Assembly: GCF_035046485.1 (NCBI RefSeq)
Contig: NC_085137.1
Location: forward strand, 5,805,977 to 5,869,976
Length of the DNA: 64,000 nt
Direction: 5' to 3'
Source: Aedes albopictus
Lineage: Eukaryota; Arthropoda; Insecta; Diptera; Culicidae
Position 1 is the first letter of the stretch; the number at the start of each line of letters is the position of its first letter. The notes under the pieces were generated by a model. The model made no database searches and was not told where the DNA came from. It worked only from the letters and a program-made list of their open reading frames with translations. This document shows, one piece after another, positions 53,901-64,000 of the stretch. The position numbers were made by a program, and so were the translations under genes.

Positions 53901-56900
53901 GGTTGAAGCTCGGAAAGCTTCTGGACGAAGCTCGGAAAGCTTCTGGACGAAGCTCGGAAAGCTTCTGGGTGAAGCTCGGAAAGCTTCTGGACGAAGCTCG
54001 GAAAGCTCCTGGACGAAGCTCGGGAAGCTTCTGGACGAAGCTCAGAAAGCTTCTGGACGAAGCTCGGAAAGCTTCTGGACGAAGCTCGGAAAGCTTCTGG
54101 ACGAAGCTCGGAAAGCTTCTGGACGAAGCTCGGAAAGCTTCTGGACGAAGCTCGGAAAGCTTCTGGACGAAGCTCGGAAAGCTTCTGGACGAAGCTCGGA
54201 AAGCTTCTGGACGAAGCTCGGAAAGCTTCTGGACGAAGCTCGGAAAGCTTCTGGACGAAGCTCGGAAAGCTTCTGGACGAAGCTCGGAAAGCTTCTGGAC
54301 GAAGCTCAGAATGAATCTGAACGAAGCTCAGAATGAATCTGAACGAAGCTCAGAATGCTTCTGGAGTGAAGTCCGTAAAACTTCTGGACAGAGTTTGGAA
54401 AGCTTCTGAACAAAGCTCAGAATGCTTCTGAACGAAGTTCAGAAAGCTTCTGAACGAAGCTCTGAGAGCTTATGAACGAACCCCAGAAAGTCCAGAACTT
54501 CTTAACGAAGTCCAGAAAGCGTTTAGATGAAGCTCTGAGCTTCTAAATGTCAGAAAACATCGAAACAAAGCTCCGAGAGCTTCTGAACGAAAGCTTTTGA
54601 ACTAAGAATGCTTCTGAAAAAAGCTTACGAAGCTTTTGTTGAACAAAGCTCAGAAAGCTTCCGAATGAAGGTCAGGTTTCTGAACGAAACTCAGAAAATT
54701 TCTGGATATTGTGAATGGAATCCGCAATATTTCTGCAGAGTTTTGAAAGCTTTTGAACAAACCCTTATGAACGAAGTTAAGAATGCTTCCAAACGAAGCT
54801 CAGATCGTTTCTAACAAGCTAACAAAGCTTCTGAACGAAGCTCAGAAAAGTTCTTTTGGGTGAAGTCCGCAAAGCTTCTGGACATAGTTTGTAAAGCTGC
54901 TGAAATAAGCTCAGAAAGCTTCTGAACGAAGCTCAAATGTCGAAAGCTTTTATATTAAGCTTTAAAAGCTCTGAAGACAGTTCTGAAAACTTCAAAGCAA
55001 ATTTCTGGAAGCTACTAAACATACCTAACTCTTGAAGTTTATAGTCGAGATTCAGAAAGTTTTTGGCTTTGAGCAGAACCTTTGAAAGCTTATAAAACTT
55101 AAATTCACTTACTTGTTCCCATGATGTCCTGGCAGCTCCCGTTCAGGAAGATGCTCTGCTCATTCAGATCCCACACCCGCAACGTACAGTTCTCCGTCAG
55201 AATCGCTCCCAGTCGACAGTCGGAACTCTGAAATCGTAATTGGAAATCGTCATTGACATCTTCTGAACACTGGTACCTATTATGCGGCCACTTACAAAAG
55301 TACTATGAATGACCGGACTGGTCATGCTCATGACGGGTAGCACCGGCGACCCGTTCAAAATGTCCAGAAACCGGATGCTTCCGTCCATGCTGGCCAGCAG
55401 CACGTACTTTTTCGACACCGCAAAGCTGGAAACCGGCGATCCGATGACCGTGTCCCAGAGCTTCTTGTCCGGGCGGGGCAGACTCAGAAGGTTGACCGTT
55501 ACGCGACACAGGGGACCGTATCCGGTCTTGACGGCACCATTTACGACCTGGATCCGGTAGTCGCCCAGCGCTTTAACGGAGGGGCCCTGGATGGGTGTGG
55601 CCTTTCCGGAAACGACCGGATGGATGGTTATGGAAGTCCGCTCCGGGCTGTGCTGAGTGGATGGTTTTTCCGGGTCCGGAGGGATTGTGGCACGGACCGG
55701 CGGGGGGATTTTCGTCACTTTCTTCAGTCGGCTGTCGAGTTTGGCCGTTTGGGCCGTTAAAGCTTCGATGTCGATATCGATTCCGTTGGCTTTCGAAGTT
55801 GAGGGCGTGGGAGGCTCCGGCCGTGTTTCGACGGTCATGATGGAGCTTTTGCTGGCACTGCTACTGGAGAACTGGCCGGTTCCGGCGGTTGGGACTTCCG
55901 CTTCGTCGTTGAGGGGGATGAACATGGGGGTGATTCGGCGTTTTCCGTCGGCAGTCTTGGTTTCGATTTGCTTCAGGATGGGTCGTTGGGTCTCTTGACT
56001 AGTAGAAGATTTTAAAACGGTGGATTGGGGCAGTGGCTGCGGGATTGAGCTTACTGTGGGCAGCTGACTTGGTATTGGGGGTAGTTGTTGAGGAATCAAA
56101 GTCGGAGCGGTTAGTTTGCTCTGAGACACATTTAGGAGTTCCGCATTTTCAATTAGGGAATCCTTCCCGGATTGGCCGTTCAGGTCCACTGTGATATTCT
56201 TGCCGTACATCCGTTGATAAAGACTGTTACGGTCTTCCTCGGATAACGGGGTTCCCAGCTCTTCGGCACTGAACTGCAGACAGGCCACGTGGCCATCTCC
56301 ACTGCAGGCCAGAAGAATGTATCCGTTGTGACTCCAGCTGAGGTCCAAGATCGAATCCTGGAAGAGATCATGTATGACCACAAGTGGGCGCTGGAGGGCT
56401 GTCAACCACACCGACAGACTCTTGTCCCGGGACCCTACGGCCAAACAACAATACTGTTGGGATTTATTCGTTTTAGGGGCCATCCTTTGCAGAATTGCAT
56501 TGTGGAACCGGACGCAAGTGACCGCCTTCCGATGACCAACGAAATCCTTATCGCACTTCCAGCCATCTCGTTCAATGATCTGCGCCGTGGGTCCTCCTCC
56601 GTTCATGGCATGAGCAGACACCAGGTACTGTCCATCCGGAGACCAGGACAACCTCAAGATGTGAGTCGTTCCACCGCATTCCTCGAAGGGTTCCGTCACC
56701 GTTTTGAACAGGGAAAAATTGGACGTCTTCCAGATCTTCAACGTTTTGTCATCGCTCTGCGACGCCACAAACTTCCCCACAGGATCCCACGCCACTCCTT
56801 TGACCAGTCCCGTGTGACCCTTCATCACCTGCAGAATCGACGGAAACTCCTTTGCGTCCCAAATGATGACCGTATTGTCCACGCTACTGCTCGCAATGTA

Positions 56901-57379
56901 CTGATCCTGCGGGGACCACGCCAAGTCCAGCACATCCCCCGAGTGTCCCCGCAGCGTAGCAATGCACCGCCAGTGTTCCGCCGTCTTGGCCGATCCGAAC
57001 GCACTTCCACCCCCGGCTGTCTTCTTCCAAATCATGATCAGCTTATCGTCCGCACAGGACGCTAGCATCGTGCCGCTTCCGCTCCAGCGCACACAGTTAA
57101 CACACGCCAGATGATTGTCCATCTGGCACAACATCCGCGGGATCTGTTTGTTCTTCTCCGCCTCCTCGCTGATCACCGGCGCCATGTTCCAGATCACGAC
57201 CCGGCCGGAATCGTTGCCCTGGCCACCGGTGGCGAATTTCTCGCCGCCCGGGTGGATGTCGATGGAAAATATGGCCTTTTCTGGAAAATAATCAACATTT
57301 TGAGGGAAATTTGCGCGAACCGGAACATTTTTCATTCATTACCATCGTGGTGAACCCAAGCAGGTTGCAAGATCTTCAT
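44940..57379 (-). CDS. Hira: HIRA histone chaperone (H3.3 deposition, WD40 protein)
   Basis: Five coding exons: 57379-57343, 57280-55296, 55227-55113, 45654-45405, 45339-44940 (928 aa). All introns are GT-AG; four junctions keep frame (intron sizes 62, 68, 9,458 and 65 bp). HIRA deposits H3-H4, mainly the H3.3 variant, onto DNA outside replication, acts in the nucleus with UBN1 and CABIN1, and remodels paternal chromatin in insects. The N-terminus starts MKILQPAWVHHDEKAIFSID. Residues 1-355 form a seven-bladed WD40 propeller (blades ending VVIWN, IMIWK, VIIWD, LKIWK, LSVWL). A Pro/Ser/Gln-rich linker follows. The ASF1-binding B domain is visible at ~452-470 (GKRRITPMFIPL). The C-terminal Hira domain covers ~620-880. 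The protein is somewhat shorter than human HIRA (1,017 aa). The stop TAA lies within CCT|GTAAGT, a perfect splice donor, so an extra 3' exon is possible. Intron 3 is filled by the 22-bp minisatellite. Confidence 0.95.
45720..55080. repeat. Giant 22-bp minisatellite filling HIRA intron 3
   Basis: The unit is GAAGCTCGGAAAGCTTCTGG followed by AC (22 bp). From ~45780 to ~54310 it repeats almost without interruption (roughly 390 units by span divided by period). Two main variants alternate in blocks: GAAGCTCGG (type 1) and GAAGCCTGG (type 2). Type 2 dominates 46660-49150 and 51820-53860; type 1 the rest. Rare marker variants (CTGGTTGAAG, CTGGGTGAAG, AGCTCCTGGACGAAGCTCGG) recur together at 49194-49310, 50139-50240 and 53901-54025, showing kilobase-scale internal duplication. 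54310-55080 is a decaying edge. Each type-1 unit contains AAGCTT and a 6-bp hairpin GAAGCT..AGCTTC. Because 22 is not a multiple of three and no frame holds a stop, 22-aa repeats appear in every frame; this is not evidence of coding. Confidence 0.97.
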
Positions 57380-58207
57380 GTTGTTTGGACAAACTTTTTG
57401 GATCACAAAAAAAAACTAACAAATCACACCGTTTTCAACATATTTTCTCTTCGCGGGTTTAGTTCACTACGCGATTTATATTTCCAACAGTTTTCAACTA
57501 ATTTTACAACATTATTTCAACGAAATTTCATAAAAAATTGCGGAAAAATGTTTGCAATCAAAACGCACGCAAAACCTAAATTGGCACGCTAAAATAACTC
57601 GACACATTACGTTGCACGTGTGATAAACACTGCGGCATCGCAATGCGGGAGAGCTTCAAACCAAGCCTGTAAATACATTCATGTGTGAAAATTACACAAC
57701 GTGTTTTGCAAAATGATGTAAAATCACTGTTGCAGAACTCAGTGTGGCCTGGTAAAAAAACATGTTGTGCTAGTTTGAGTAGCATTTACGATCTTCTTAG
57801 TAGACCGATTTGAGCGTGAGAAACCGAAATGCGCCATAAACATAGTTGGTGCTATCGGGCTCCATAACGCAAGCAGTGACGTTTTTGCGTTACTCTGCGT
57901 TATCCACGACGATTTTGCCCAAAATGCGCAGGGTGGAATTCACCCACGCCGTAATTTTTTTACTGTGCATCCCCAAACGTCCAAAATCCGTAACGCCCAT
58001 ATTCGTGTCACCTGTTCTGTTTTGACCGCTCGCTGTCCCGTTTACCCCAAGTCATATGACGTTCGACTGAGTAGGAATTTTCATTGGCTGACTGCTCGGA
58101 GCTCCTCGACTGTCTATCGGATCGAAAATTCGGAAAACCCATCGGAAAATCAGCCCATTTCAGTGCAATTTTCTGTTCCACCGTAAGCTCAACGACCACC
58201 GGGTGCC
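57380..58207. promoter_or_regulatory. Divergent HIRA / V-ATPase H promoter interval
   Basis: 828 bp separate the two start codons, which face away from each other, so both promoters and 5' UTRs must fit here. E-box-like sites are GCACGTGTG near 57617 and GTCATATGAC near 58050. No TATA box was assigned. Whether regulation is shared is inference. Confidence 0.55.
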
Positions 58208-58993
58208 ATGTCCGACGTTCAGGATCTGATGTCGTCCCTACCGGACGACAAAATCGGTAAGTTTTTTTTTCGGGGAAGGATGACGATGGCGCTTTGTTTT
58301 GTTTTCCCTGATACTGGGGGTGGAAAATCGATAATTCGATGGATATTTTCCGATTTATCGGGAGTTTTGATAAGGAGCTGGTCGCAAATCGAAGAAATTA
58401 ATCCCACTATTAATGGACTGGTCAAATAACCACTTCTAAATTCGAGACAAAAATGTTATCTAAGAAATTGGCAATCACGTGACGTTTTTGTGTTTCTTCT
58501 TGCAGACATGATTGCAGCGACCAGCGTTCTGCAGCAGCAGGCGGGCGACATCCGCCAGAACAAGCCGAACTGGTCGTCCTACAAGCAGTCGCAGATGATC
58601 TCCCAGGAGGATTATGCCTGCGTCAGCAGCCTGGATAAGGACAAGAAATCGCAGGCCCAGTACCTGCAGGAGAATCCGGGTCAATGCGCCAAGACGTTCC
58701 TGAATCTGCTGTCGCACGTCTCCAAGGATCAGACGATCCAGTACATCTTGGTGATGATTGACGACCTGCTGCAGGAGGACCGAACCCGGGTGCAGCTGTT
58801 CCACGACTTTGCCAACAAGCGCAAGGAGAGCGTGTGGGCTCCGTTCCTGAATCTGCTGAACCGCCAGGACGGGTTCATCGTGAACATGGCCTCGCGCGTC
58901 GTCGGCAAGTTGGCCTGCTGGGGCCAGGAGCTGATGCCCAAGTCCGATCTGCACTTCTATCTGCAGTGGCTGAAGGATCAGCTGACCGTTGCT
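58208..58993 (+). CDS. VhaSFD: V-type proton ATPase subunit H, N-terminal part (gene continues beyond the window)
   Basis: Exons 58208-58256 (MSDVQDLMSSLPDDKI) and 58506-58993 join in phase 1 (ATCG|GTAAG ... TTGCAG|AC) and give 179 codons up to a GTGAGT donor. Subunit H (SFD, Vma13) is a regulatory subunit of the peripheral V1 sector. It activates coupled ATP hydrolysis and blocks activity of free V1; the pump acidifies lysosomes and endosomes and energises insect epithelia. Recognisable family sequence: NKPNWSSYKQSQMISQEDY, LQENPGQCAKTFLNLLSHVS, QTIQYILVMIDDLLQEDRTR and SDLHFYLQWLKDQLT, part of the all-helical HEAT-like N-domain. The full protein is ~470 aa, so about 60% lies beyond 64000. 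The 249-bp intron 1 contains ATCACGTGACG (58474-58484). Confidence 0.95.
58474..58484. promoter_or_regulatory. CLEAR-like E-box (TCACGTGAC) in V-ATPase H intron 1
   Basis: ATCACGTGACG matches the palindromic E-box bound by MITF/TFEB-type factors, which control V-ATPase genes in animals including Drosophila (family knowledge). It sits 22 bp upstream of exon 2, overlapping the intron end, so its use as an enhancer is uncertain. Confidence 0.4.
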
Positions 58994-59820
58994 GTGAGTA
59001 TTGTTTTGGTTGACGATTGAATTGCCTGTTTGCTTTTCGGCTTGTTCCGGCTTTGGAATGGCTAGAGGAAGAAGTTGATCGATGGACGATTTAACGTTCC
59101 TAAAACTGTTTGAACTTTTGAACGTTTTTACTACACGTAGAAAACTGTTTACGCTGTGATGAGTGTGATGTTCTTGTTAATGCCCTTCCAATCGTGTCGA
59201 ACTAACCGCTTCAGAATGAATTGAGAATACCTAACAGTTGCTTTCAACCAGTTTACCGTCTAAGAGAAGTATGAGTAGTAGAAAAACTTTGTATTATAAC
59301 AACTACCATATATCTGGTTGTCTTGATAAATCTAGCATAAACACAGTTTTTCTCGATCATTGATTTGCAATCAGTTTGAATATAGCATTTCTAACAAAGT
59401 TAGAAGACCATATCTATAACCTTTATAAAAGATAATTTATGAAGTCTACCTAAAGATGGTTTTGTTTGAAAACTTCATGAAACCCAGCACTGAAAAAATG
59501 ATGTTTTTAAACACTGCAATATATTTCCAGGAATTCTAGATTTAAGCCAATGGCTGAAAGTCTCTTAAATAAAGACAAATCAATCAATCAATTCTAGATT
59601 CAAGAATTCCTTAATGGACTGCTGTATCAACAGTTTTCCAAAAAAATCTTCAAATAACTTGGCAAAACACTGCTCAATGCTTGCAAGAGTTCCGAATTCT
59701 TGAGAATTCTTCTATGTCTCTATGAAATCGGTTTTATCTCTGTGGCAAGGTATGCAATCGCAAAGTATTTTTAGAAAAACAATTAAAGTTAAAAAACACA
59801 AACTCTTTTAATACTATTTA
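58994..59820. other. V-ATPase H intron 2, nothing recognised
   Basis: AT-rich intronic sequence. No downstream exon of subunit H was found anywhere to 64000, so intron 2 is at least 5 kb. Confidence 0.5.
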
Positions 59821-60047
59821 TTGCGCATTTAGTTCACCACTGGACTGCGCACTCATTCTTCATAAGTTAATTAGAGTTCGCAATTGCATCAAATCTAGTT
59901 GATGTCTTCGTTGCACTATTTCTTTGATTTATGCTGAATAAGTGCTCTGAAGACACCGAGTTGATTTGTTGCAATCGCGCACTTTTATTTACGTTTTCGC
60001 ACTCTCGAAAACTTGTGCGATAGTTCAATGGTGAACTAATTGCGCTA
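59821..60047. mobile_element. MITE family G, copy 2 (V-ATPase H intron)
   Basis: TTGCGCATTTAGTTCACCAC ... GTGGTGAACTAATTGCGC-like ends and the internal CTGAAGACACCGAGTTGATT match 32050-32300 in the same orientation. Confidence 0.8.
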
Positions 60048-60289
60048 TATTTATAACAAAAAACAATCTAATTAGTTTGAAAATTTACTACCTAACGGAT
60101 TATTCTTAAACATCTTTAAATAGGCTGAGTTAGGAAAATGAGGACTTATCCTTATTTTTTGCTTAGATCGTTGACACAACCCACGCGCAAGACAAAAGTT
60201 CATCAGAGTTTCTCTCAGTGTGCACATATTTTCTTCGGCCTCAGCCACGGCGGTCAAAACAACGCTCGTCCGAAGAGTGGTACTTCTCC

Positions 60290-60420
60290 GGAAGAAAATA
60301 TGTCAATCTTCCAGAAATTTCTTAAGAGATTTCTCCAGGAATTTGTTCAGAAAATCCTCTAGATGTTCCGTCAGGAGATTTTACTGAAGTTAATTCAAGG
60401 ATTTCTCTAGTACCTTTAGA
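60290..60420. repeat. Degenerate 12-bp minisatellite tract
   Basis: Short run: TTCCAGAAATTTCTTAAGAG, TTTCTCCAGGAATTTGTTC and similar. Confidence 0.5.
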
Positions 60421-60605
60421 GCTTTTTTTTTTCTCTGTTCGGGACATAACCACTGCGACCAATATTTTGATCTATTGTGGTATACCCCGTGTCCTTTGTA
60501 TAGTGCATGTCGACCTTTAGAGCTTACTGGAAAAACTTGTTAATTGGAAGGCACGAAATGTTCCTAATGGACAAATTGAGAGATCAAATTTGTGAAAAAA
60601 AATCG

Positions 60606-60678
60606 AGTTCTGGTGGGATTTGAACCCACAACTCCATATTCGCTAGACCGGCGCTTTAACCAACAAAGCTACAATACA
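60606..60678 (-). pseudogene. tRNA-like sequence with Pol III terminator (Thr/Ala type, degenerate)
   Basis: 73 nt with canonical spacing. Perfect D stem GCTT/AAGC around TGTTGGTTA, 7-nt anticodon loop CTAGCGA (anticodon AGC), 5-nt variable region, perfect T stem GTGGG/CCCAC around TTCAAAT. The acceptor stem keeps 4-5 of 7 pairs and the anticodon stem about 3 of 5. On the same strand an uninterrupted T8 starts 3-4 nt after the end, as a Pol III terminator. It is probably a tRNA pseudogene or SINE head rather than a working tRNA. Confidence 0.6.
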
Positions 60679-60879
60679 GGTAATGATTCTGCGGAATAGA
60701 AAGCCAAACTGACTGTGAAGTCACACCATGAAGAACACTCCTTTTTCACAAACCCATCTCTCTTTCGGCTTAGATGCCAATCCACAAGACACTCGCGTTT
60801 GTGCCCACTAACTACAGTGAGAGCGAATTGTTTTTATGAAGCCGAGACTTACTCTCGCAGTCTGAGCTTCCTCATTAAA

Positions 60880-61560
60880 TTTCTTTTCGGATTTCAGGAA
60901 TTTCCTTCAAAAGCTCCGTCGGGAGTTTTTCCTGAAGTTAATTCACAAATTTCCTCAGAAAGTTATGATATTTACTTCCAGGAATTTCATCAGGGTTTGG
61001 TTCAGAAAGTTCTTCAAAGATTCCTCCAGAAATTTAGTCAGTTAGTTTCCTTAAAACATTCCTCTAGAAGTTCGTTTTTTTTTCTGGCGCTAGTTTCAGG
61101 ATTTCTCTAGAAGTTCCTTCAGAGATTCCTCCAGGAATTTCTTTTTAAATTCCTTCAGGAGTTCCGTAAATGATTCATCCAGGAATTTATTCATGATTTC
61201 CTCCGGGATTTTTTTCTAGGATTCCTCTAAGATTTTTTGCAGCTGTTCTTCCAGAAGTTTATCCAGAAATTCCTCCAGGATTTCTTTCAGGGATTCGTCC
61301 AGGATTCTTTCTAGGAATACCTTAAGAGATTTCTTAAGGTATTCTTTGAGAATTTTCTCTTGTAGAAACATCTTCAAGGAATTTTTTCTATAATTCCCTG
61401 ATGGATTTCGTCTGGAGTTCCTTGAAGGATTTCTCCAGGAACTTCTTCAGATATTTCTCCTGGGACTCTTTCAGGGAATTCTCCTAGAACTCTCTGTGGG
61501 ATTTCTCCCGGAATTCCTTGATGGATTTCTTCATAAACTCCTGCAGTAGTTTCTCCACGT
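60880..61560. repeat. Degenerate 12-bp minisatellite tract (V-ATPase H intron)
   Basis: GAATTTCCTTCAAAAGCTCC-, GATTCCTCCAGAAATTT- and GGAATTCTCCTAGAAC-type units in loose 12-base phase. Confidence 0.65.
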
Positions 61561-61800
61561 GACAACTAGAACAAACAAATTCAAATTTGTTGTCCACGAC
61601 GCCATGATGAAAAATAGCTGAACATTACCGCCACGCGTTAGTTTGCTAGCTTGATCCCAAACCCCCGTGTGTTCATATAGGAGGAGGTTCGCGTCTGCGC
61701 TGATTTGACAGAAGGGTTCGCTCGCTTTGCTGGTCGACCGTTAAATTGAGGGGGAACAGTTTTGAAATACCACTGTCACGTCGGTTCGTCGGTGGTTTCT
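61561..61800. other. Non-repeat island within the 12-bp tract
   Basis: About 240 bp of G+C-richer sequence (CGCCACGCGTTAGTTTGCTA, GGTTCGCGTCTGCGC, TCGGTTCGTCGGTGG) separates two 12-bp repeat tracts. Its right end shares GACGAACCGA/TCGGTTCGTC words with 4030-4050. It is likely an inserted element; ends not defined. Confidence 0.4.
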
Positions 61801-62430
61801 CCACAGATTCTCCGGGGATTCCTCTAAGAATTTCTTCTTGAAATTCTCAAGAAATTGCTACAGGGATTTTTCTGGAAATCTCTGATTATTTTCTCTTGAA
61901 ATTTCTGGAGAGATTTCACCGGGAACTTCATCTCAAATTCCTTCAGGGAAATCTCCAAGCTCGCCTTCAGGGAGTTCTTCATAGGAACTCCCTTATGGAT
62001 TTTTCCAGGATTTCCTTCATGAATTTCAAAAGGGAATCTTTTAGGGACTCCTCCTGGTACTTGTTCAGAGATTTCAGGAATTCCTGTCGAAATTTCTTTT
62101 AGAATTTTTTGTGGGGTCCCAGAAATTACCTGGGATATTTCTCCATAAACTACTTCTGGGATTGCTTCTGAAGTTCCAGTAGTTTCTGCATGGATTCTTC
62201 GGAGATTCCTCTAGTAACTCTTTCATGAACTCCTGTGTAAAAAATAGCTTATTCATAAAAAAAATCTTGAATGTCTTTTAAAAAAATCGTCATGGATGTT
62301 CCTGGAAAACTTTGAGGGATTTCTTCTGGCATTGCTGGATATATTCTTTCAGGAAGAATTTCTCTATAAACTCCTTCGGGAATGAACTCATCCAGCAATT
62401 CATTTAGGGATTTCTTCTTGAATTTTTTTT
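61800..62430. repeat. Degenerate 12-bp minisatellite tract (V-ATPase H intron)
   Basis: Continues the same repeat type (TTCCTCTAAGAATTTCTTC, GAAATTTCTGGAGAGATTTC and so on), fading out by ~62430. Confidence 0.65.
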
Positions 62431-64000
62431 AACATGGAACATGAAAAAATCTAAAAAATATCAATAATTATTTCAAAAATGTATAAATGAATGGCCGTTG
62501 TGGAAGAATTTAAATCTAGAACAATAAACAGATCTGTAAAAATGTTGATATCCACTAATATTATTCATAACAGATTTGAAATTCTAGCGTAAAACAATGA
62601 TAAAAGAGATTTATATACAGTTAAAAATGGGTTTCGCTTGTTTTCTCACAGCATTAAATCTCAGATTTAGTAGAAATGAATGCCAAAGTTCATATAGAAA
62701 GCACAAAAAGAATTTATAGATGAAATTTTCGAGAAGTTTTAAGTAAAATTTGAAGCACAATCTTCCCGATTGTGCTTTAGTTTTTGTGAAATCGGTAGAT
62801 AATTTCTAGTACATCCCTGCGGCAAGCTTTGGAGAAGTTGATTTTCAATCATCATGAAGAATGAACACTTAAGAGAAGCTTGTTCTAGCGCGACTACTAG
62901 AAAAGGTTCTGGCGACCTCCCAAATAGTTTTGCACAAAACTCTAAAATTAAAGAGGAAAGTCCAAAAGAAATTCTTATTGAAAATGCTGAAGCGGGATAT
63001 ATTAGCGGGAATCAAATATAAGTTTCTGATGGAATTTCTGATTTAATTTCGCATAGAATTTTCTTTTAAATATCTTCAAAATCTTTATCGGAAAACCCGG
63101 ACAAACTATACGGCCACCCGAATAGATTTTTACAATTCGTGGTATCGTGTATATTATAAGCTTTCTATTCAGTGAATGATAATCATACATGTTATCATCG
63201 CTCTATGATCAAATGATGAAATTTGTAAAAAATAGGATCGTTGGATACTTTTCATGTATGATTGTATAAATGATTATGATACACTCAATAATAAATCTAC
63301 AATTCTGAATAATTGGATTTTCCCAAATTTATCGTATTTTTTATGCCAAGGTTGTGTTTGAAGGTAGAAACTGAAATCTGAATAATTAATTCATTAGAAT
63401 CGATGCTCCGGGACGGCATGGGCACGTTGAGTGCATGTAAAAGTGGCAGAAAGTTCTCTTGACAAGACCCGTGATCTATCCGGTGATTAGATGGAAGGAT
63501 GCTTCTTACCTCGCTTTTTACGCTGCTGTTATGCTGTGATTTGTAAATCATCGTTGTATGAAGTAAACACTCCTGTGTGTGTATCTTTAGTAGTAAGTAC
63601 TCAGATAACTTACCTTACATGAAACGATAAAACTATGCGGAGACACGGAATCCGTGAGGCCTGAAACCATAGTTGCTTGTGGTTCATTTCCGTCTCTTCT
63701 ATGGACGTCACAATCCAAGACGATCTCTAACAAAATTGCTTTCAAAACACCCGCGAGCACTATGTCGATTTAGTCCAATAAGGAAGCATCACGAGTGAAG
63801 AAACGGAGCCAGCTTAGCCAGCATTCAACAGTTCGAGTCCCGATATTGTAACAAAAAAATCGTCCAGCACCGAAAATAAACACAGCGGTTGACGTCACGA
63901 AGCTTGACAGCAGTTAAATCTGCAGGGGTGTAACTTTTTTAATGTCGGCAAAGCAGAGCTGTGAAATATTTCAGCCTTGTTTTTATTATTCAGTGTATCA
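62431..64000. other. Intronic sequence, nothing recognised
   Basis: AT-rich. Local short inverted words (GAAGCACAATCTTCCCGATT then GTGCTTT near 62752-62780). AGTTCGAGTCCCGATATTG near 63830 is tRNA B-box-like without an A-box. No exon of V-ATPase H and no other gene was seen. Confidence 0.4.

Noticed and set aside
45720..54420. Possible CRISPR-like array
   Set aside because: The repeats are directly adjacent 22-bp units with no unique spacers, in a eukaryotic intron.
55197..55295. Continuation of the HIRA exon 2 frame past 55296
   Set aside because: A consensus GTAAGT donor at 55295 and an acceptor at 55228 give a 68-bp intron, and the next exon continues the family sequence; the read-through ends at a stop.
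56289..57065. 258-codon plus-strand frame opposite HIRA exon 2
   Set aside because: Antisense shadow of the WD40 coding exon; composition follows the complement of HIRA codons.

Overview
This is eukaryotic nuclear DNA from an insect, most likely a culicine mosquito (Aedes-type genome). The evidence is AT-rich intergenic sequence, short GT-AG introns (62-115 bp) alongside introns of 9-10 kb, very dense MITEs and non-LTR retrotransposon debris, and coding sequences that look dipteran. No bacterial, viral or CRISPR content was seen. Five host genes can be supported. They are tubulin-binding cofactor C (10605-11663, +), mitochondrial ATP synthase subunit g (11806-12220, -), cytidine deaminase (21509-31557, +, two exons split by a 9.58 kb intron), the histone chaperone HIRA (44940-57379, -, five coding exons, 928 aa), and the first two coding exons of V-ATPase subunit H (58208-58993, +, running off the window).

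Layout. 1-2465 is a decayed LOA-like non-LTR retrotransposon interrupted by a 642-bp foldback element. 2.5-10.5 kb is repeats and MITEs. 10.6-12.4 kb is a compact convergent gene pair (TBCC/ATPsyn-g). 12.5-15.7 kb is a cluster of one MITE family with elements nested in one another. 15.7-18.3 kb is a degenerate 12-bp minisatellite. 18.3-21.5 kb holds MITEs and hairpins. 21.5-31.6 kb is the cytidine deaminase gene, whose intron hosts at least eight MITEs. 31.6-44.9 kb is a TE-dominated interval with RTE-like reverse transcriptase fragments, two hAT-like MITEs, more 12-bp repeat and a large TA-flanked MITE. 44.9-57.4 kb is HIRA. 57.4-58.2 kb is the divergent HIRA/V-ATPase H promoter interval. 58.2-64 kb is V-ATPase H exons 1-2 followed by an intron of at least 5 kb filled with 12-bp repeat, a MITE and a tRNA-like sequence.

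The host genes are housekeeping functions (tubulin folding, ATP synthesis, pyrimidine salvage, H3.3 chromatin assembly, organelle acidification) with no sign of a shared pathway. The most unusual structures are: (1) HIRA intron 3, which is almost wholly a ~9 kb minisatellite with a 22-bp unit and kilobase-scale internal duplications, open in all six frames; (2) two hairpins that share a nearly identical loop but have different, still complementary stems, one of them replacing 65 bp of a MITE; (3) nested transposons whose insertion order can be read exactly from target-site duplications; and (4) a hAT-like MITE that carries a tRNA-like head.
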